13,148 nucleotides of DNA from Planctomycetaceae bacterium (GTDB taxonomy: Bacteria; Planctomycetota; Planctomycetia; Pirellulales; Pirellulaceae): NCBI GenBank assembly GCA_005773145.1, contig SXHS01000256.1, positions 1 through 13,148 on the forward strand, in the 5' to 3' direction. Shown piece after piece: positions 1-7,146 of the stretch. A program made the translations under genes and the position numbers. Each line of letters starts with the position of its first letter. Position 1 is the first letter of the stretch. The notes under the pieces are model-generated. The model was given only the letters and a program-made list of their open reading frames with translations. It was not told the origin of the DNA and did no database searches.

Positions 1-3000
1 GCCCTCGGTGGGTGCCTGGACGAAACGGATCCGCATTCCCCACGCTTCGCGCTGCACGACCACGAGCGAAGCGATCTGGTGGCATGGATTCGACAATCGG
101 GAGTGGCAGCGAGTCCGTCTGCCGCCTCGCGGTTGCAGGCTGACCTGGCGACCCTCAATTGCTTGCGATGTCACGAGGATCAGGGGGAGGCTGCGGTGGG
201 GCTGCACGTAGGTGCCAGCGAGGCACATGGCGGCAAGTACTATCTGCCTCCCCCCCTAACGTTCGCGGGCGAGCGCGTTCGCGCCGACCGTTTGGCCGAC
301 TGGATTCAGCGCGGCGCGCGCGATCAAGGCCTGCGCCCCTGGATCAAGGCACGAATGCCCGGCTTTGGTGTGCGAGGTGAAATGGTCGCGCACGCTCTGG
401 GGAATCGCGATGGAGCATCGCTCACGCCCCCTGAGTCCCCGTCTGAAACCGAGCCGCTGATTGCCAAACCACTTGCCGGATTGTCGTATACGCGTCTCGG
501 ACAATTTCTAGTCGGATCCAAGGGGCTCGCTTGCATCAATTGTCATCCACAACATGGGCGCCTGTTGACCGGCCAGGCAGATCCCACCACACGCGGTCCT
601 GATCTGGATTCGATACGAGAACACTTTCGTCCCGAGTATTTTCAACGCTGGATGCTGAATCCCCTGCGAATTCGTCCAGGAACCAAAATGCCCCAGGCCT
701 TTTTGGCCGATGGATCCGTCCCGTTGCCGCAATTGGCTGGCATGTCGTCGGACACTCCCATGCACGCGCTATGGAGCTATTTGAATCTTGGTAAGGATGC
801 GCCCCCTCCCGTGAATGAGGCCACGGTCCTGCTGCGGCCGAGCCCAGGACGTCCCGTTGTGCAACGTGGACAGGTGGACGCCAGTGACGCCATGGGAACG
901 GTTCACCCGCCGCGCGGCTTGGCCATTGGTTTTGAAGCAGGCACCTTGTTGTTCGATGTCGATCGGCTCAGTCCCGTTACGAGCTGGTTCGGCAGCTTCG
1001 TGCGTAGCAGCGAGCAGCCCTACTACGGACTGTTTTGGCATCAAGACGGCAACGACGTACCCGATCGCAGTGGTTTCCTGCCGAATGCGGTGCAACTGCG
1101 TCTCCCAGGCCGGCCCGACGCGTTGCTCCCCCAAATGCCCTTGGAGAGTGATCCCAATCAAGGGAGTCGCTTCGAAGGCTTTGAGACGGGAACCGACATG
1201 GTGCGCCTGCGGTATCAACTGGCCTTTAAGGATTTGCGAATCAAAGTTAGGGAAGAAGTTTCCGTGCGATCCCATGCGGCGTGGCAAGGCATTGTACGGT
1301 CTTTTACTTGGCAAGGGATGCCAGCAGGTGCGCAAATGGTTCTTGAATTTCCGAGCGGTGAGGCAGCCGGTGCTCTAGATTTGTCCGGCAAGTTGCACAC
1401 ACTCCCCTGCGAAGTTCGTGAGGCGCCGCTGCTTACGTATCACGCCTTGGGGCGGCCGCATGTGATTCGAGCGGGCGCTGCGGATGGTGCTACTTGGGAA
1501 GCGAGCGAACCGGCCGTGAGCGACACGCCTCGCCAGCGCTATGTCTCAGTTCCAGCCCGAGCCGATGCACCGCTCAGCATGCGTGTGGATGCCTGGCGCA
1601 CGATTGCCGAAACACCCGCTGCATCCCCTTGGTTTGATCGACTGCCGGCCCTGATCACGCAACCAGCTCAATCCGAGGAGAAGTTGGATCGTTCCGCAGC
1701 CGCCACGGTGTCTTCGCCCCCGCCGACCCCATCCTCGGAAACCGCCGTGGTGGCGACCCCCGTTCCGGCCGATGTCTCGCCAGGCTATCGTCTGGAATCC
1801 ATTCCAACCCCTTTCTTGGGATGCCGTCCGTCCGATGTGACCTTCGATGCCGATGGTTATCTCTACGCGACCGCGATGACGGAGGGACAAGTCTGGCGCA
1901 CGAAGATTCCTCCGGTTGACCATCCCGAGCAAGTTCGCTGGCAATTAATCGCTGCCGGCTTGGATCACCCGATCGGTTTGCAAATAGTGGACAAACGTAC
2001 ACTATTTGTAGCACAGAAGCCGGAGTTGACGCAGTTGGTGGACGGCAACGGCGATGGGGTGACAGACGAGTATCGAACGCTGGCCTCGGGGTGGGGTTTG
2101 TCCCGCGGATGGCATGAATACACCTTTGGCTTGGCTCTGGATCGCGAGCGTCACCTTTGGCTGGCGCTCAACACGGGCTACTTCTGGACGAATCCGGGCT
2201 ATGTCAATCCCGGTCGCTTTCGTGGCAGCATCCTGCGCGTGCATGCGGATACCGGGAATTTGGTCGAGGTGGCGACAGGTTGTCGAGTCCCCAATGGGAT
2301 TGCGGCGGGAACTGGGGGGGGAGTGTTCTTCACGGACAACCAGGGGGATTGGATTCAAAGTTGCAAGTTGGGGCACGTGGTACCGGGGCGTTTTTACGGA
2401 CATCCGGAGACGGTCGAGGACGCATTACCCGCCGGGGAGTTTCCCAGCGGTCGCAGCACGATTTGGATGCCCTACGAGCGCAGCCGGAGTACAAGTGGTC
2501 CGGTGCATGATGACACGCAGGGAAAATTTGGTCCGTTCGCGGATCAGATGTTGATCGGCGACGCCGGTTACGGGGCGAATCCTGGCGTCATGCGGGTAGC
2601 GTTGGAGCAGGTCGATGGTGAGTGGCAGGGGGCTTGTTTTCGCTTTATGGACGAGCAACCGCGCGGGTGCGTGCGCATGAAGTTCGGGCCGGATGGCCGA
2701 TTGTATTTGGCTGCCTTGGCCACCGGTCTGACTCGGCTGCACTTCACAGGCCCCACGCCGCTGGCCCTTCACTCGATGAAGATTCGGCCGCGCGGTGAGG
2801 GGTTTGATGTTCAATTGACGAAGCCCTTGGCGCGTGGCACGCAGCTCGATCCTGCCCAGTTTCGATTTCGCCGGTATCACTATCTTTACACCGGTAATTA
2901 TGGATCACCGGAGGCGGACGTCACCCCCGTGCCGGTGCAGGCGGCTGTTTTGTCCGAAGATCGTCGGCTCATTCGCCTCACCTTGCCGGTGGAAACGTTT

Positions 3001-3108
3001 CCTCTCGGGATGGTGTACGAAGTGAATACAGGAAAACTGGTCGGAGAGGATGGTGAGGTGCTGCAACACAACGACGCGTGGTACACGGTTCAGCGGATTC
3101 CCCAGTGA
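1..3108 (+). CDS. Multi-domain c-type heme / beta-propeller protein, 5' end outside window
   Basis: The frame is open from base 1 to the TGA at 3106-3108 (1035 residues), so the gene starts upstream; the ATG at 79 is probably internal because family-like sequence (GCLDE, then an LHDHERSDLVAWI stretch) precedes it. Two covalent heme motifs are visible: CLRCH at 160-174 and CINCH at 532-546. A middle beta-rich domain covers about 880-1640 and resembles DUF6797. A Pro/Ser/Thr/Ala-rich linker (about 1660-1780) leads to an NHL/sorbosone-dehydrogenase-like propeller of the DUF7133 style (about 1790-2750), with a calcium-loop-like DGNGDGVTDE near 2041-2070 and FTDNQGDW followed by FYGHPE. The C-terminal tail has a YHYLYTGNYGSPE segment. 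Such proteins in planctomycetes are thought to be periplasmic redox or sugar-oxidising proteins; substrate unknown. The N-terminal signal and perhaps another heme domain are missing only because of the window edge. Confidence 0.85.
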   Translation, partial: ALGGCLDETDPHSPRFALHDHERSDLVAWIRQSGVAASPSAASRLQADLATLNCLRCHEDQGEAAVGLHVGASEAHGGKYYLPPPLTFAGERVRADRLADWIQRGARDQGLRPWIKARMPGFGVRGEMVAHALGNRDGASLTPPESPSETEPLIAKPLAGLSYTRLGQFLVGSKGLACINCHPQHGRLLTGQADPTTRGPDLDSIREHFRPEYFQRWMLNPLRIRPGTKMPQAFLADGSVPLPQLAGMSSDTPMHALWSYLNLGKDAPPPVNEATVLLRPSPGRPVVQRGQVDASDAMGTVHPPRGLAIGFEAGTLLFDVDRLSPVTSWFGSFVRSSEQPYYGLFWHQDGNDVPDRSGFLPNAVQLRLPGRPDALLPQMPLESDPNQGSRFEGFETGTDMVRLRYQLAFKDLRIKVREEVSVRSHAAWQGIVRSFTWQGMPAGAQMVLEFPSGEAAGALDLSGKLHTLPCEVREAPLLTYHALGRPHVIRAGAADGATWEASEPAVSDTPRQRYVSVPARADAPLSMRVDAWRTIAETPAASPWFDRLPALITQPAQSEEKLDRSAAATVSSPPPTPSSETAVVATPVPADVSPGYRLESIPTPFLGCRPSDVTFDADGYLYATAMTEGQVWRTKIPPVDHPEQVRWQLIAAGLDHPIGLQIVDKRTLFVAQKPELTQLVDGNGDGVTDEYRTLASGWGLSRGWHEYTFGLALDRERHLWLALNTGYFWTNPGYVNPGRFRGSILRVHADTGNLVEVATGCRVPNGIAAGTGGGVFFTDNQGDWIQSCKLGHVVPGRFYGHPETVEDALPAGEFPSGRSTIWMPYERSRSTSGPVHDDTQGKFGPFADQMLIGDAGYGANPGVMRVALEQVDGEWQGACFRFMDEQPRGCVRMKFGPDGRLYLAALATGLTRLHFTGPTPLALHSMKIRPRGEGFDVQLTKPLARGTQLDPAQFRFRRYHYLYTGNYGSPEADVTPVPVQAAVLSEDRRLIRLTLPVETFPLGMVYEVNTGKLVGEDGEVLQHNDAWYTVQRIPQ

Positions 3109-3184
3109 GTTTGTTCTCAGGCGGTGCCCTTGTCATTCCCCACATTTTCGGAGTCGGCATCCGCGCGGCCGTATCGATCGTTTT

Positions 3185-3320
3185 CGGGCCAACGGCCCGT
3201 CGGTTTGCATAGCCCAGGCAGAATGCCTGGGAGGTTGTTGCAGTTCGATCATCAGGGCCAAGGGCCCGGCCGTTGGTAGATCCCCCAAACAAAGGGCCGG
3301 GCCGTTGGCCCTTGGTGATT
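3185..3320. repeat. Composite nested GC-rich inverted repeat
   Basis: The 13-mer GGGCCAACGGCCC at 3186-3198 recurs exactly, in inverted orientation, as GGGCCGTTGGCCC at 3299-3311. Each copy is itself nearly palindromic (CGGGCC/GGCCCG stem with AAC loop at 3185-3199). A third related unit, GGGCCAAGGGCCCGG, lies at 3255-3269, and the block from 3251 pairs imperfectly with the block ending at 3320 (ATCA at one end, TGAT at the other). A separate perfect hairpin lies between the arms at 3213-3231. The layout suggests an extragenic repetitive palindromic element or mosaic of them, probably dispersed in this genome; that last point is inference. Confidence 0.7.
3213..3231. repeat. Perfect 8-bp hairpin, CCCAGGCA-GAA-TGCCTGGG
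   Basis: CCCAGGCA (3213-3220) and TGCCTGGG (3224-3231) pair perfectly around a GAA loop. It lies inside the larger inverted repeat, so the whole region could fold as a branched cruciform or RNA. It is not followed by a U-tract, so it is not a typical Rho-independent terminator. Confidence 0.65.
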
Positions 3321-3453
3321 GTTTTGCCGCTAACACTTCCGCCATGCCAGCAGGCTAAACAGATATCACGCGGTGCCTGGGAACGAGACACTGGTCCGTG
3401 CTCACCCTGCCCCCACGATTCCGCCTTACGATTCCAAGGGACGAGCTTGGTTC

Positions 3454-4086
3454 TCATGTGCGCGGCTTGTGCGTATTCGCGTAGATGGCTTGAAGGAGCG
3501 ATTCGACGTCGCGATAGGCCTTTTTGGTGGAGAGTGCCGCGTCGAGCAGTCGTCGCGCATCGCTCTCGGCGTGTCCGAGGGTGCGCAACACCTCGAAGGT
3601 TTCGCTCACGACGTCGCGGGGCACCTCCGCTGTGTACTGTTGCTCGTGCGCGACCAGCAGTGCGAACTTGGGCACCTTGCGTCGCAGCTTAGCGATGATG
3701 CGCTCCGCGGTCGCTGGTCCGATACCGGGGAGTGCGGATAGCCCCTTGGCGTCTTGGTCCTCGATCAAGGTGGCCACTTCGGGAACAGGCCGGACCATTG
3801 CTCGCAGCGCCGTCTTCACTCCCACGCCGTCGACGGAGCAAAAGAGTTCAAAAAATTCTCGCTCGATCTCATTCAGGAAGCCCACCAGACGGGGCACCAA
3901 TCGGCCCTGAGCCGGATTGCCATCCAGATAGTAGATCGTGTGCAGGCTGACTTCCTCGCCGCAGCGAGTCTGCAGTTGTCGCCGGGCGAATTCTGGGATG
4001 CGGACGGTGTAGTGAAAGGCGTCGACACTTAGCGTCAGCCGGTCTTCGGCAACGTTCAGCAGTTTTCCGGTAATCAGCGTGATCAT
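3454..4086 (-). CDS. ruvA: Holliday junction branch migration protein RuvA
   Basis: RuvA forms the tetramer that grips four-way DNA junctions and loads the RuvB motor; it acts in the cytoplasm in recombination and repair. From the chosen start the protein has 210 residues, close to the family norm. An N-terminal OB-fold (MITLITGKLL, residues 1-70) is followed by two helix-hairpin-helix motifs, VDGVGVKTAL at about 85-94 and LPGIGPATAERI at about 119-130, and a C-terminal three-helix RuvB-binding domain (about 160-205, with ETFEVLRTLG). An ATG at 4137 would add 17 residues overlapping ruvC; I prefer 4086 because the family begins directly with the OB-fold strand. No SD precedes it; the bases before the ATG are AACCTCC. 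It lies 14 bases after ruvC, so it is almost certainly cotranscribed. ruvB is not adjacent. Confidence 0.95.
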   Translation of the reverse strand: MITLITGKLLNVAEDRLTLSVDAFHYTVRIPEFARRQLQTRCGEEVSLHTIYYLDGNPAQGRLVPRLVGFLNEIEREFFELFCSVDGVGVKTALRAMVRPVPEVATLIEDQDAKGLSALPGIGPATAERIIAKLRRKVPKFALLVAHEQQYTAEVPRDVVSETFEVLRTLGHAESDARRLLDAALSTKKAYRDVESLLQAIYANTHKPRT

Positions 4087-4100
4087 GGAGGTTGCTTTCG

Positions 4101-4619
4101 TCAGGCGATTTGTTGGCGTGCCAGATAGTAATGGCACAGGGCCACGGCCAAGGCGTCCGCCACGTCGGCCGGTTCGGGTAACTGCTCCAGATGGAGTTCC
4201 CGTTGAATGGTCAGCTGCACCTGTGATTTGGGGGCCCGGCCATTGCCGGTCACGATACTTTTGACTTGCGTGGCCGCGTAATGCTGAATGGGCAAGGACG
4301 CCTGTGCGGCTGCCAGGCAGATCACGCCGCGGGCGTGTCCCATCAGAATCGCCGTGCGTGGCCGCTCGTAATGCGAGTAAAGTTGTTCGAGCGCGACCGT
4401 TTGGGGGTGATGTGCGGCGATGACGTCGGCGACACCACGATGGATATCGACAATCCGGTCGCTGAGGGACTTTTTATTGCGGCCGCGGATGATGCCGGCT
4501 TCGATCACACGCGGACCACGGGGAGAGGCTTCAATCACGCCATAGCCGGTGATATTCAAGCCAGGGTCCACTCCCAGAATGCGCCATTTGTTGGGGTGAT
4601 TCATGATGTCTACATACAA
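4101..4619 (-). CDS. ruvC: Crossover junction endodeoxyribonuclease RuvC
   Basis: RuvC is the dimeric nuclease that resolves Holliday junctions by paired symmetric nicks, after RuvAB branch migration. The 172-residue product has the RNase H-like fold signature: ILGVDPGLNITGYG with catalytic D18, VALEQLY with E78, and ADVADALAVALCH with D152 and D155, matching the four acidic metal ligands of the family. QVKSIVTGNGRAPKSQV is the expected basic loop. The start is uncertain: ATG at 4619 or ATG at 4604 (MNHPNKWRILG), neither with a good SD; the second gives a length more usual for the family. It follows cysS after about 67 bases and precedes ruvA by 14 bases in the same direction. No key residue is missing, so it should be active. 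Confidence 0.95.
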   Translation of the reverse strand: MYVDIMNHPNKWRILGVDPGLNITGYGVIEASPRGPRVIEAGIIRGRNKKSLSDRIVDIHRGVADVIAAHHPQTVALEQLYSHYERPRTAILMGHARGVICLAAAQASLPIQHYAATQVKSIVTGNGRAPKSQVQLTIQRELHLEQLPEPADVADALAVALCHYYLARQQIA

Positions 4620-4620
4620 G

Positions 4621-4647
4621 GCCGCGCGAGTCCGGCACGCGCGCGGC
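4621..4647. repeat. GC hairpin between cysS and ruvC
   Basis: GCCGCGCG (4621-4628) pairs perfectly with CGCGCGGC (4640-4647) around an 11-base loop. It sits in the 67-base gap just upstream of the ruvC start on the minus strand. There is no T-run after it, so it looks more like an RNA-processing or translation-modulating hairpin than a terminator. It could also be chance in GC-rich DNA. Confidence 0.4.
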
Positions 4648-4686
4648 GAAGGTTGCCCCAGGACCCGAAGCCGTGAAACCGGTCGG

Positions 4687-6300
4687 TCACTCTTTGCGCC
4701 AGTGGGTTTGGCCTTTGCGATCCTCCAGGATCACGCCTATTTTCTTCAATTCGTCGCGCACAAGATCGGCCGTGCCAAAGTCCTTGGTCTGTCGGGCGCG
4801 GTTACGGAGGTCAATGAGTATCTGTGCGAACTGATCTGCCAGTGCATCGGCATCGCCTTTGGCAACAGCAGCGGGCGCCTTGAGAAACAGGCCGAGCACC
4901 CCCGCCAGTTCTCGCAGAGTTTCGACCCCGCGCAGAAAAGCTTGCAGGTCCTCCGGTTTGCGGCGGTCCGCCTCCTCGAGTTGCATCTGGTCCGCAGCGC
5001 GATTGAGCAGGGTGAGCATTTGAAACAGCTCGCTGATGGCGGCTCCGGTATTGAAGTCGTCATCCATAGCCGCCAGGAAGCGATCGCGCATGCTTGCCAG
5101 CTCGGCGGCTATTCCCGCATCACCTGCCGTAGCATGGGCATCCCCATCGGCGCGACGCGTGACCAAGCGACGCTCCTCCTGGTCCGATGTCTCTAGGTAG
5201 AACGGCTTGCCGGTGATTCGCTGGTAGCGCTGGAAAAACACATAAAACTTTTCCAGGGATGCGGCCGATTCGTCGAGGGCCTCGTCACTGAAGACCACGG
5301 TGCTGCGATAGTGGGTGCGCAGCAAGAAAAACCGCAGGTTTTCTCCGCCGCGGCGAGCAATCAGGGAGCGCAGTCCTCCGGCGCCCTGCGATCGACTCAT
5401 TTTGCCGGCTGCGGCGACAGGGGCCGCGGTGTCGGTTTCAGAGGCGCTGGCCCCCCGTCCGCCGATCTTGCCGGCCTCGCCGGCCCGCAACAAGCCATTG
5501 TGCATCCAATACCGAGCCATCGTTGCCTGGTGGCAACATTCGCTCTGCGCCAATTCGTTTTCGTGATGGGGGAAAATCAGATCTAACCCACCGCCGTGGA
5601 TGTCAAAGGTCTTTCCTAACAGTCGGCGGCTCATGGCTGAGCATTCGATGTGCCAGCCCGGACGTCCCAGCCCCCAGGGACTATCCCACGACGGCTCGCC
5701 GGGCTTCGCCCCTTTCCAGAGTGCAAAATCCCCCGGCGCTCGCTTGCGGGCGGCTGCACCTCCCCCTTCTCCCTGTTGGCTGTCAGCCGAACGATTGCTC
5801 AGTTTGCCGTAATGGGTGTCCTTCTGCACGTCAAAGAAGACGTCACCATCGACCGCGTACGCATAGTCGGATGCAATTAATTCCTCGATGAAGGCGATGA
5901 TCTCATCGATATGATCGGTCGCCCGCGGCATGTGCGTGATCTGGTCAACCCCTAGCGCCAATAGATTGGCGCAATAGTCCATCGTCATTTCCGTGGCGAT
6001 CTGCGACATGGGGATATCGCGAATCTTCGATTGGCCGATCAGCTTGTCGTCTACATCGGTGATATTGACAATCCAGTTCACCTCGTAGCCGTTGTAGGTC
6101 AGGTAACGTTTGATCGAGTCAAAGATCACGGGACCCACCATATGGCCAATGTGGGCTTCCTTGTAGACCGTGGGGCCGCACAGGTACATACCGACCTTGC
6201 TCGGTTGGACGGTTTCCAGCGGTTCCTTGCTGCGCGACAGAGTGTTGTAGACTCGAATGTTGGCCTTGGGCGTATGGGTCTTGCTAGTCGTGTCTATCAT
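4687..6300 (-). CDS. cysS: Cysteinyl-tRNA synthetase
   Basis: This class I synthetase charges tRNA-Cys with cysteine. From the ATG at 6300 it has 537 residues. CGPTVYKEAHIGH carries the first zinc cysteine (C41) and the HIGH motif (50-53). Further zinc ligands are C220 in WHIECSAM and H245 and E249 in FPHHENELAQ. The second ATP motif is KMSRS (300-304) instead of KMSKS. About 23 extra Gly/Ala/Ser-rich residues lie just before it compared with E. coli, which largely explains the extra length (about 460 residues is usual). The C-terminal part has the helical DALR-like region and a typical end (LKKIGVILEDRKGQTHWRKE). Upstream in-frame ATGs (6354, 6465) would add unrelated sequence, the latter overlapping ispF, so 6300 is preferred: conserved IRVYNTL begins 15 residues later. 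No SD is seen. It lies between ispF and ruvC in one direction. Confidence 0.95.
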   Translation of the reverse strand: MIDTTSKTHTPKANIRVYNTLSRSKEPLETVQPSKVGMYLCGPTVYKEAHIGHMVGPVIFDSIKRYLTYNGYEVNWIVNITDVDDKLIGQSKIRDIPMSQIATEMTMDYCANLLALGVDQITHMPRATDHIDEIIAFIEELIASDYAYAVDGDVFFDVQKDTHYGKLSNRSADSQQGEGGGAAARKRAPGDFALWKGAKPGEPSWDSPWGLGRPGWHIECSAMSRRLLGKTFDIHGGGLDLIFPHHENELAQSECCHQATMARYWMHNGLLRAGEAGKIGGRGASASETDTAAPVAAAGKMSRSQGAGGLRSLIARRGGENLRFFLLRTHYRSTVVFSDEALDESAASLEKFYVFFQRYQRITGKPFYLETSDQEERRLVTRRADGDAHATAGDAGIAAELASMRDRFLAAMDDDFNTGAAISELFQMLTLLNRAADQMQLEEADRRKPEDLQAFLRGVETLRELAGVLGLFLKAPAAVAKGDADALADQFAQILIDLRNRARQTKDFGTADLVRDELKKIGVILEDRKGQTHWRKE

Positions 6301-6403
6301 GCTCGTTGGCTCATGCTGGGTCGCTATGGACGATGGTCGAGAACTCGCGGTCATCTTACTCCACGCTCCAATCGGTGTCAGGTTTGGAATCAAAACAGGG
6401 CAT

Positions 6404-6883
6404 TCAAGTGGATTTGGCTTCGACCAGGGCCACGCATTGCGCGACGATGCACTCCTCGCGGCCAACCGGTCCCACGCGTTCGCCGGTCTTAGCCTTCAAG
6501 CCGACCTGTTCCGGCTGCAGCATGAGGATATCCGCGATCCGTTGCCGCATGGCTCGTTTGTGCGGCGCCAATTTGGGCCGTTCGGCCAGGACAACACAAT
6601 CCAGATTGACAATCTGATACCCGGCGTCGGCGACTCGTGCCGCCGCCTCACGCAATATCTCCGCCGAGTCACGACCGCGATGGATCGGATCCGTGTCGGG
6701 AAATAATTGGCCGATATCCTCCAGTGCGGCCGCTCCCAGAATCGCATCCGTGATCGCATGCAACAGGACATCTGCGTCACTGTGCCCGACCAACTCCTGA
6801 TCGTGCGCAATTGCCACCCCCCCCAACCGCAAGCCGGTTCCGGCGGTCAGTCGGTGTGTATCGTGTCCGAGGCCAATGCGCAA
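6404..6883 (-). CDS. ispF: 2-C-methyl-D-erythritol 2,4-cyclodiphosphate synthase
   Basis: IspF forms the cyclic diphosphate intermediate of the non-mevalonate (MEP) isoprenoid pathway from CDP-methylerythritol 2-phosphate. The 159-residue length is exactly typical. Zinc ligands D8 and H10 (GHDTHRL) and H42 (GHSDADVLLHAITDAILG) are present, as are LFPDTDP and KAKTGERVGPVG, which holds the T133/E135 pair that contacts the nucleotide phosphate; the usual sequence there is nearer KATTxExLGFxG. The annotated start is TTG at 6881-6883, since no ATG or GTG lies in frame nearby; an AAAGGAG SD sits 16 bases upstream. It is the first gene of the minus-strand group, with a TATAAT promoter upstream. The other MEP enzymes are not in the window. 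Confidence 0.95.
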   Translation of the reverse strand: MRIGLGHDTHRLTAGTGLRLGGVAIAHDQELVGHSDADVLLHAITDAILGAAALEDIGQLFPDTDPIHRGRDSAEILREAAARVADAGYQIVNLDCVVLAERPKLAPHKRAMRQRIADILMLQPEQVGLKAKTGERVGPVGREECIVAQCVALVEAKST

Positions 6884-6899
6884 GCGGGTCGTGGCGTCA

Positions 6900-6906
6900 C
6901 TCCTTT
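6900..6906 (-). promoter_or_regulatory. Shine-Dalgarno AAAGGAG for ispF, oddly spaced
   Basis: AAAGGAG on the minus strand lies 16 bases before the TTG start but exactly 7 bases before an in-frame ACG (6890-6892). No in-frame ATG or GTG lies between. Either TTG is used with a long spacing, or a rare ACG start adds three residues. Confidence 0.5.
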
Positions 6907-6942
6907 GTTGCGGTCCCTTAATCGCGGTTGATGTGTCGGGCG

Positions 6943-6971
6943 ATTATACCGCATGCACTCCAGGCCAACAA
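6943..6971 (-). promoter_or_regulatory. Candidate sigma-70-type promoter for ispF-cysS-ruvCA
   Basis: On the minus strand TTGTTG (6966-6971) and a perfect TATAAT (6943-6948) are separated by 17 bases. A start of transcription near 6936 would leave a leader of about 50 bases before ispF. It faces away from a second TATAAT for the plus-strand genes. Confidence 0.5.
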
Positions 6972-7015
6972 CGTGAAAAGCAGGCACTCCGACCATTCCT
7001 TCGGGTGTGTCGGGC

Positions 7016-7044
7016 CTGCCGGCGATCGTCGGATCGCCTATAAT
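7016..7044 (+). promoter_or_regulatory. Candidate promoter for the ABC exporter genes
   Basis: A perfect TATAAT lies at 7039-7044. The best -35 at 17-base spacing is CTGCCG (7016-7021), which matches the consensus at only three positions. The predicted transcript would begin near 7051, about 95 bases before the preferred start of the ATPase gene. Confidence 0.4.
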
Positions 7045-7146
7045 CGAGGGCCGAACGGGATGCTGGCCACGCGTTGCCTCTCAAGGCCGCCGAGGCTGGG
7101 GCTGCAGGTGGGCCGGACTGTGGGTGCCGGCGGGAGTGTGGAGCGG

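Larger units (their letters stand above)
3109..3453. other. Convergent intergenic region, repeat-rich, no gene
   Basis: This 345-base gap separates the 3' ends of the heme/propeller gene (plus) and ruvA (minus). Its middle (3185-3320) is packed with GC-rich inverted repeats, listed separately. The remainder (3321-3453) holds a GCCTGGGAACGAG string at 3375-3387, which resembles half of a palindrome common between genes in several bacterial phyla. Short open frames cross the region on both strands but are made of repeat-derived low-complexity peptides with no family resemblance, so I call no gene. Neither hairpin is followed by a convincing T-run on either strand, so a classical intrinsic terminator is not evident, although the structures could still act as a bidirectional transcript end. 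Confidence 0.6.

Noticed and set aside
79..81. ATG at 79 as the start of the heme/propeller protein
   Set aside because: The frame is open to base 1 and the upstream residues look like the same protein, so the ATG is probably an internal Met.
3185..3320. Classical Rho-independent terminator
   Set aside because: Stems are strong but no U-run follows on either strand.
3050..3358. Small plus-strand frame and minus-strand frame 3133-3345 in the convergent gap
   Set aside because: Both are translated palindromic repeats with biased composition and no SD; better explained as a repeat element.
6928..7146. Extended N-terminus of the ABC ATPase from ATG 6928 or ATG 7060
   Set aside because: The added residues do not resemble any ABC ATPase and the first would place the coding start before the TATAAT at 7039; the family starts at 7147 with SD support.
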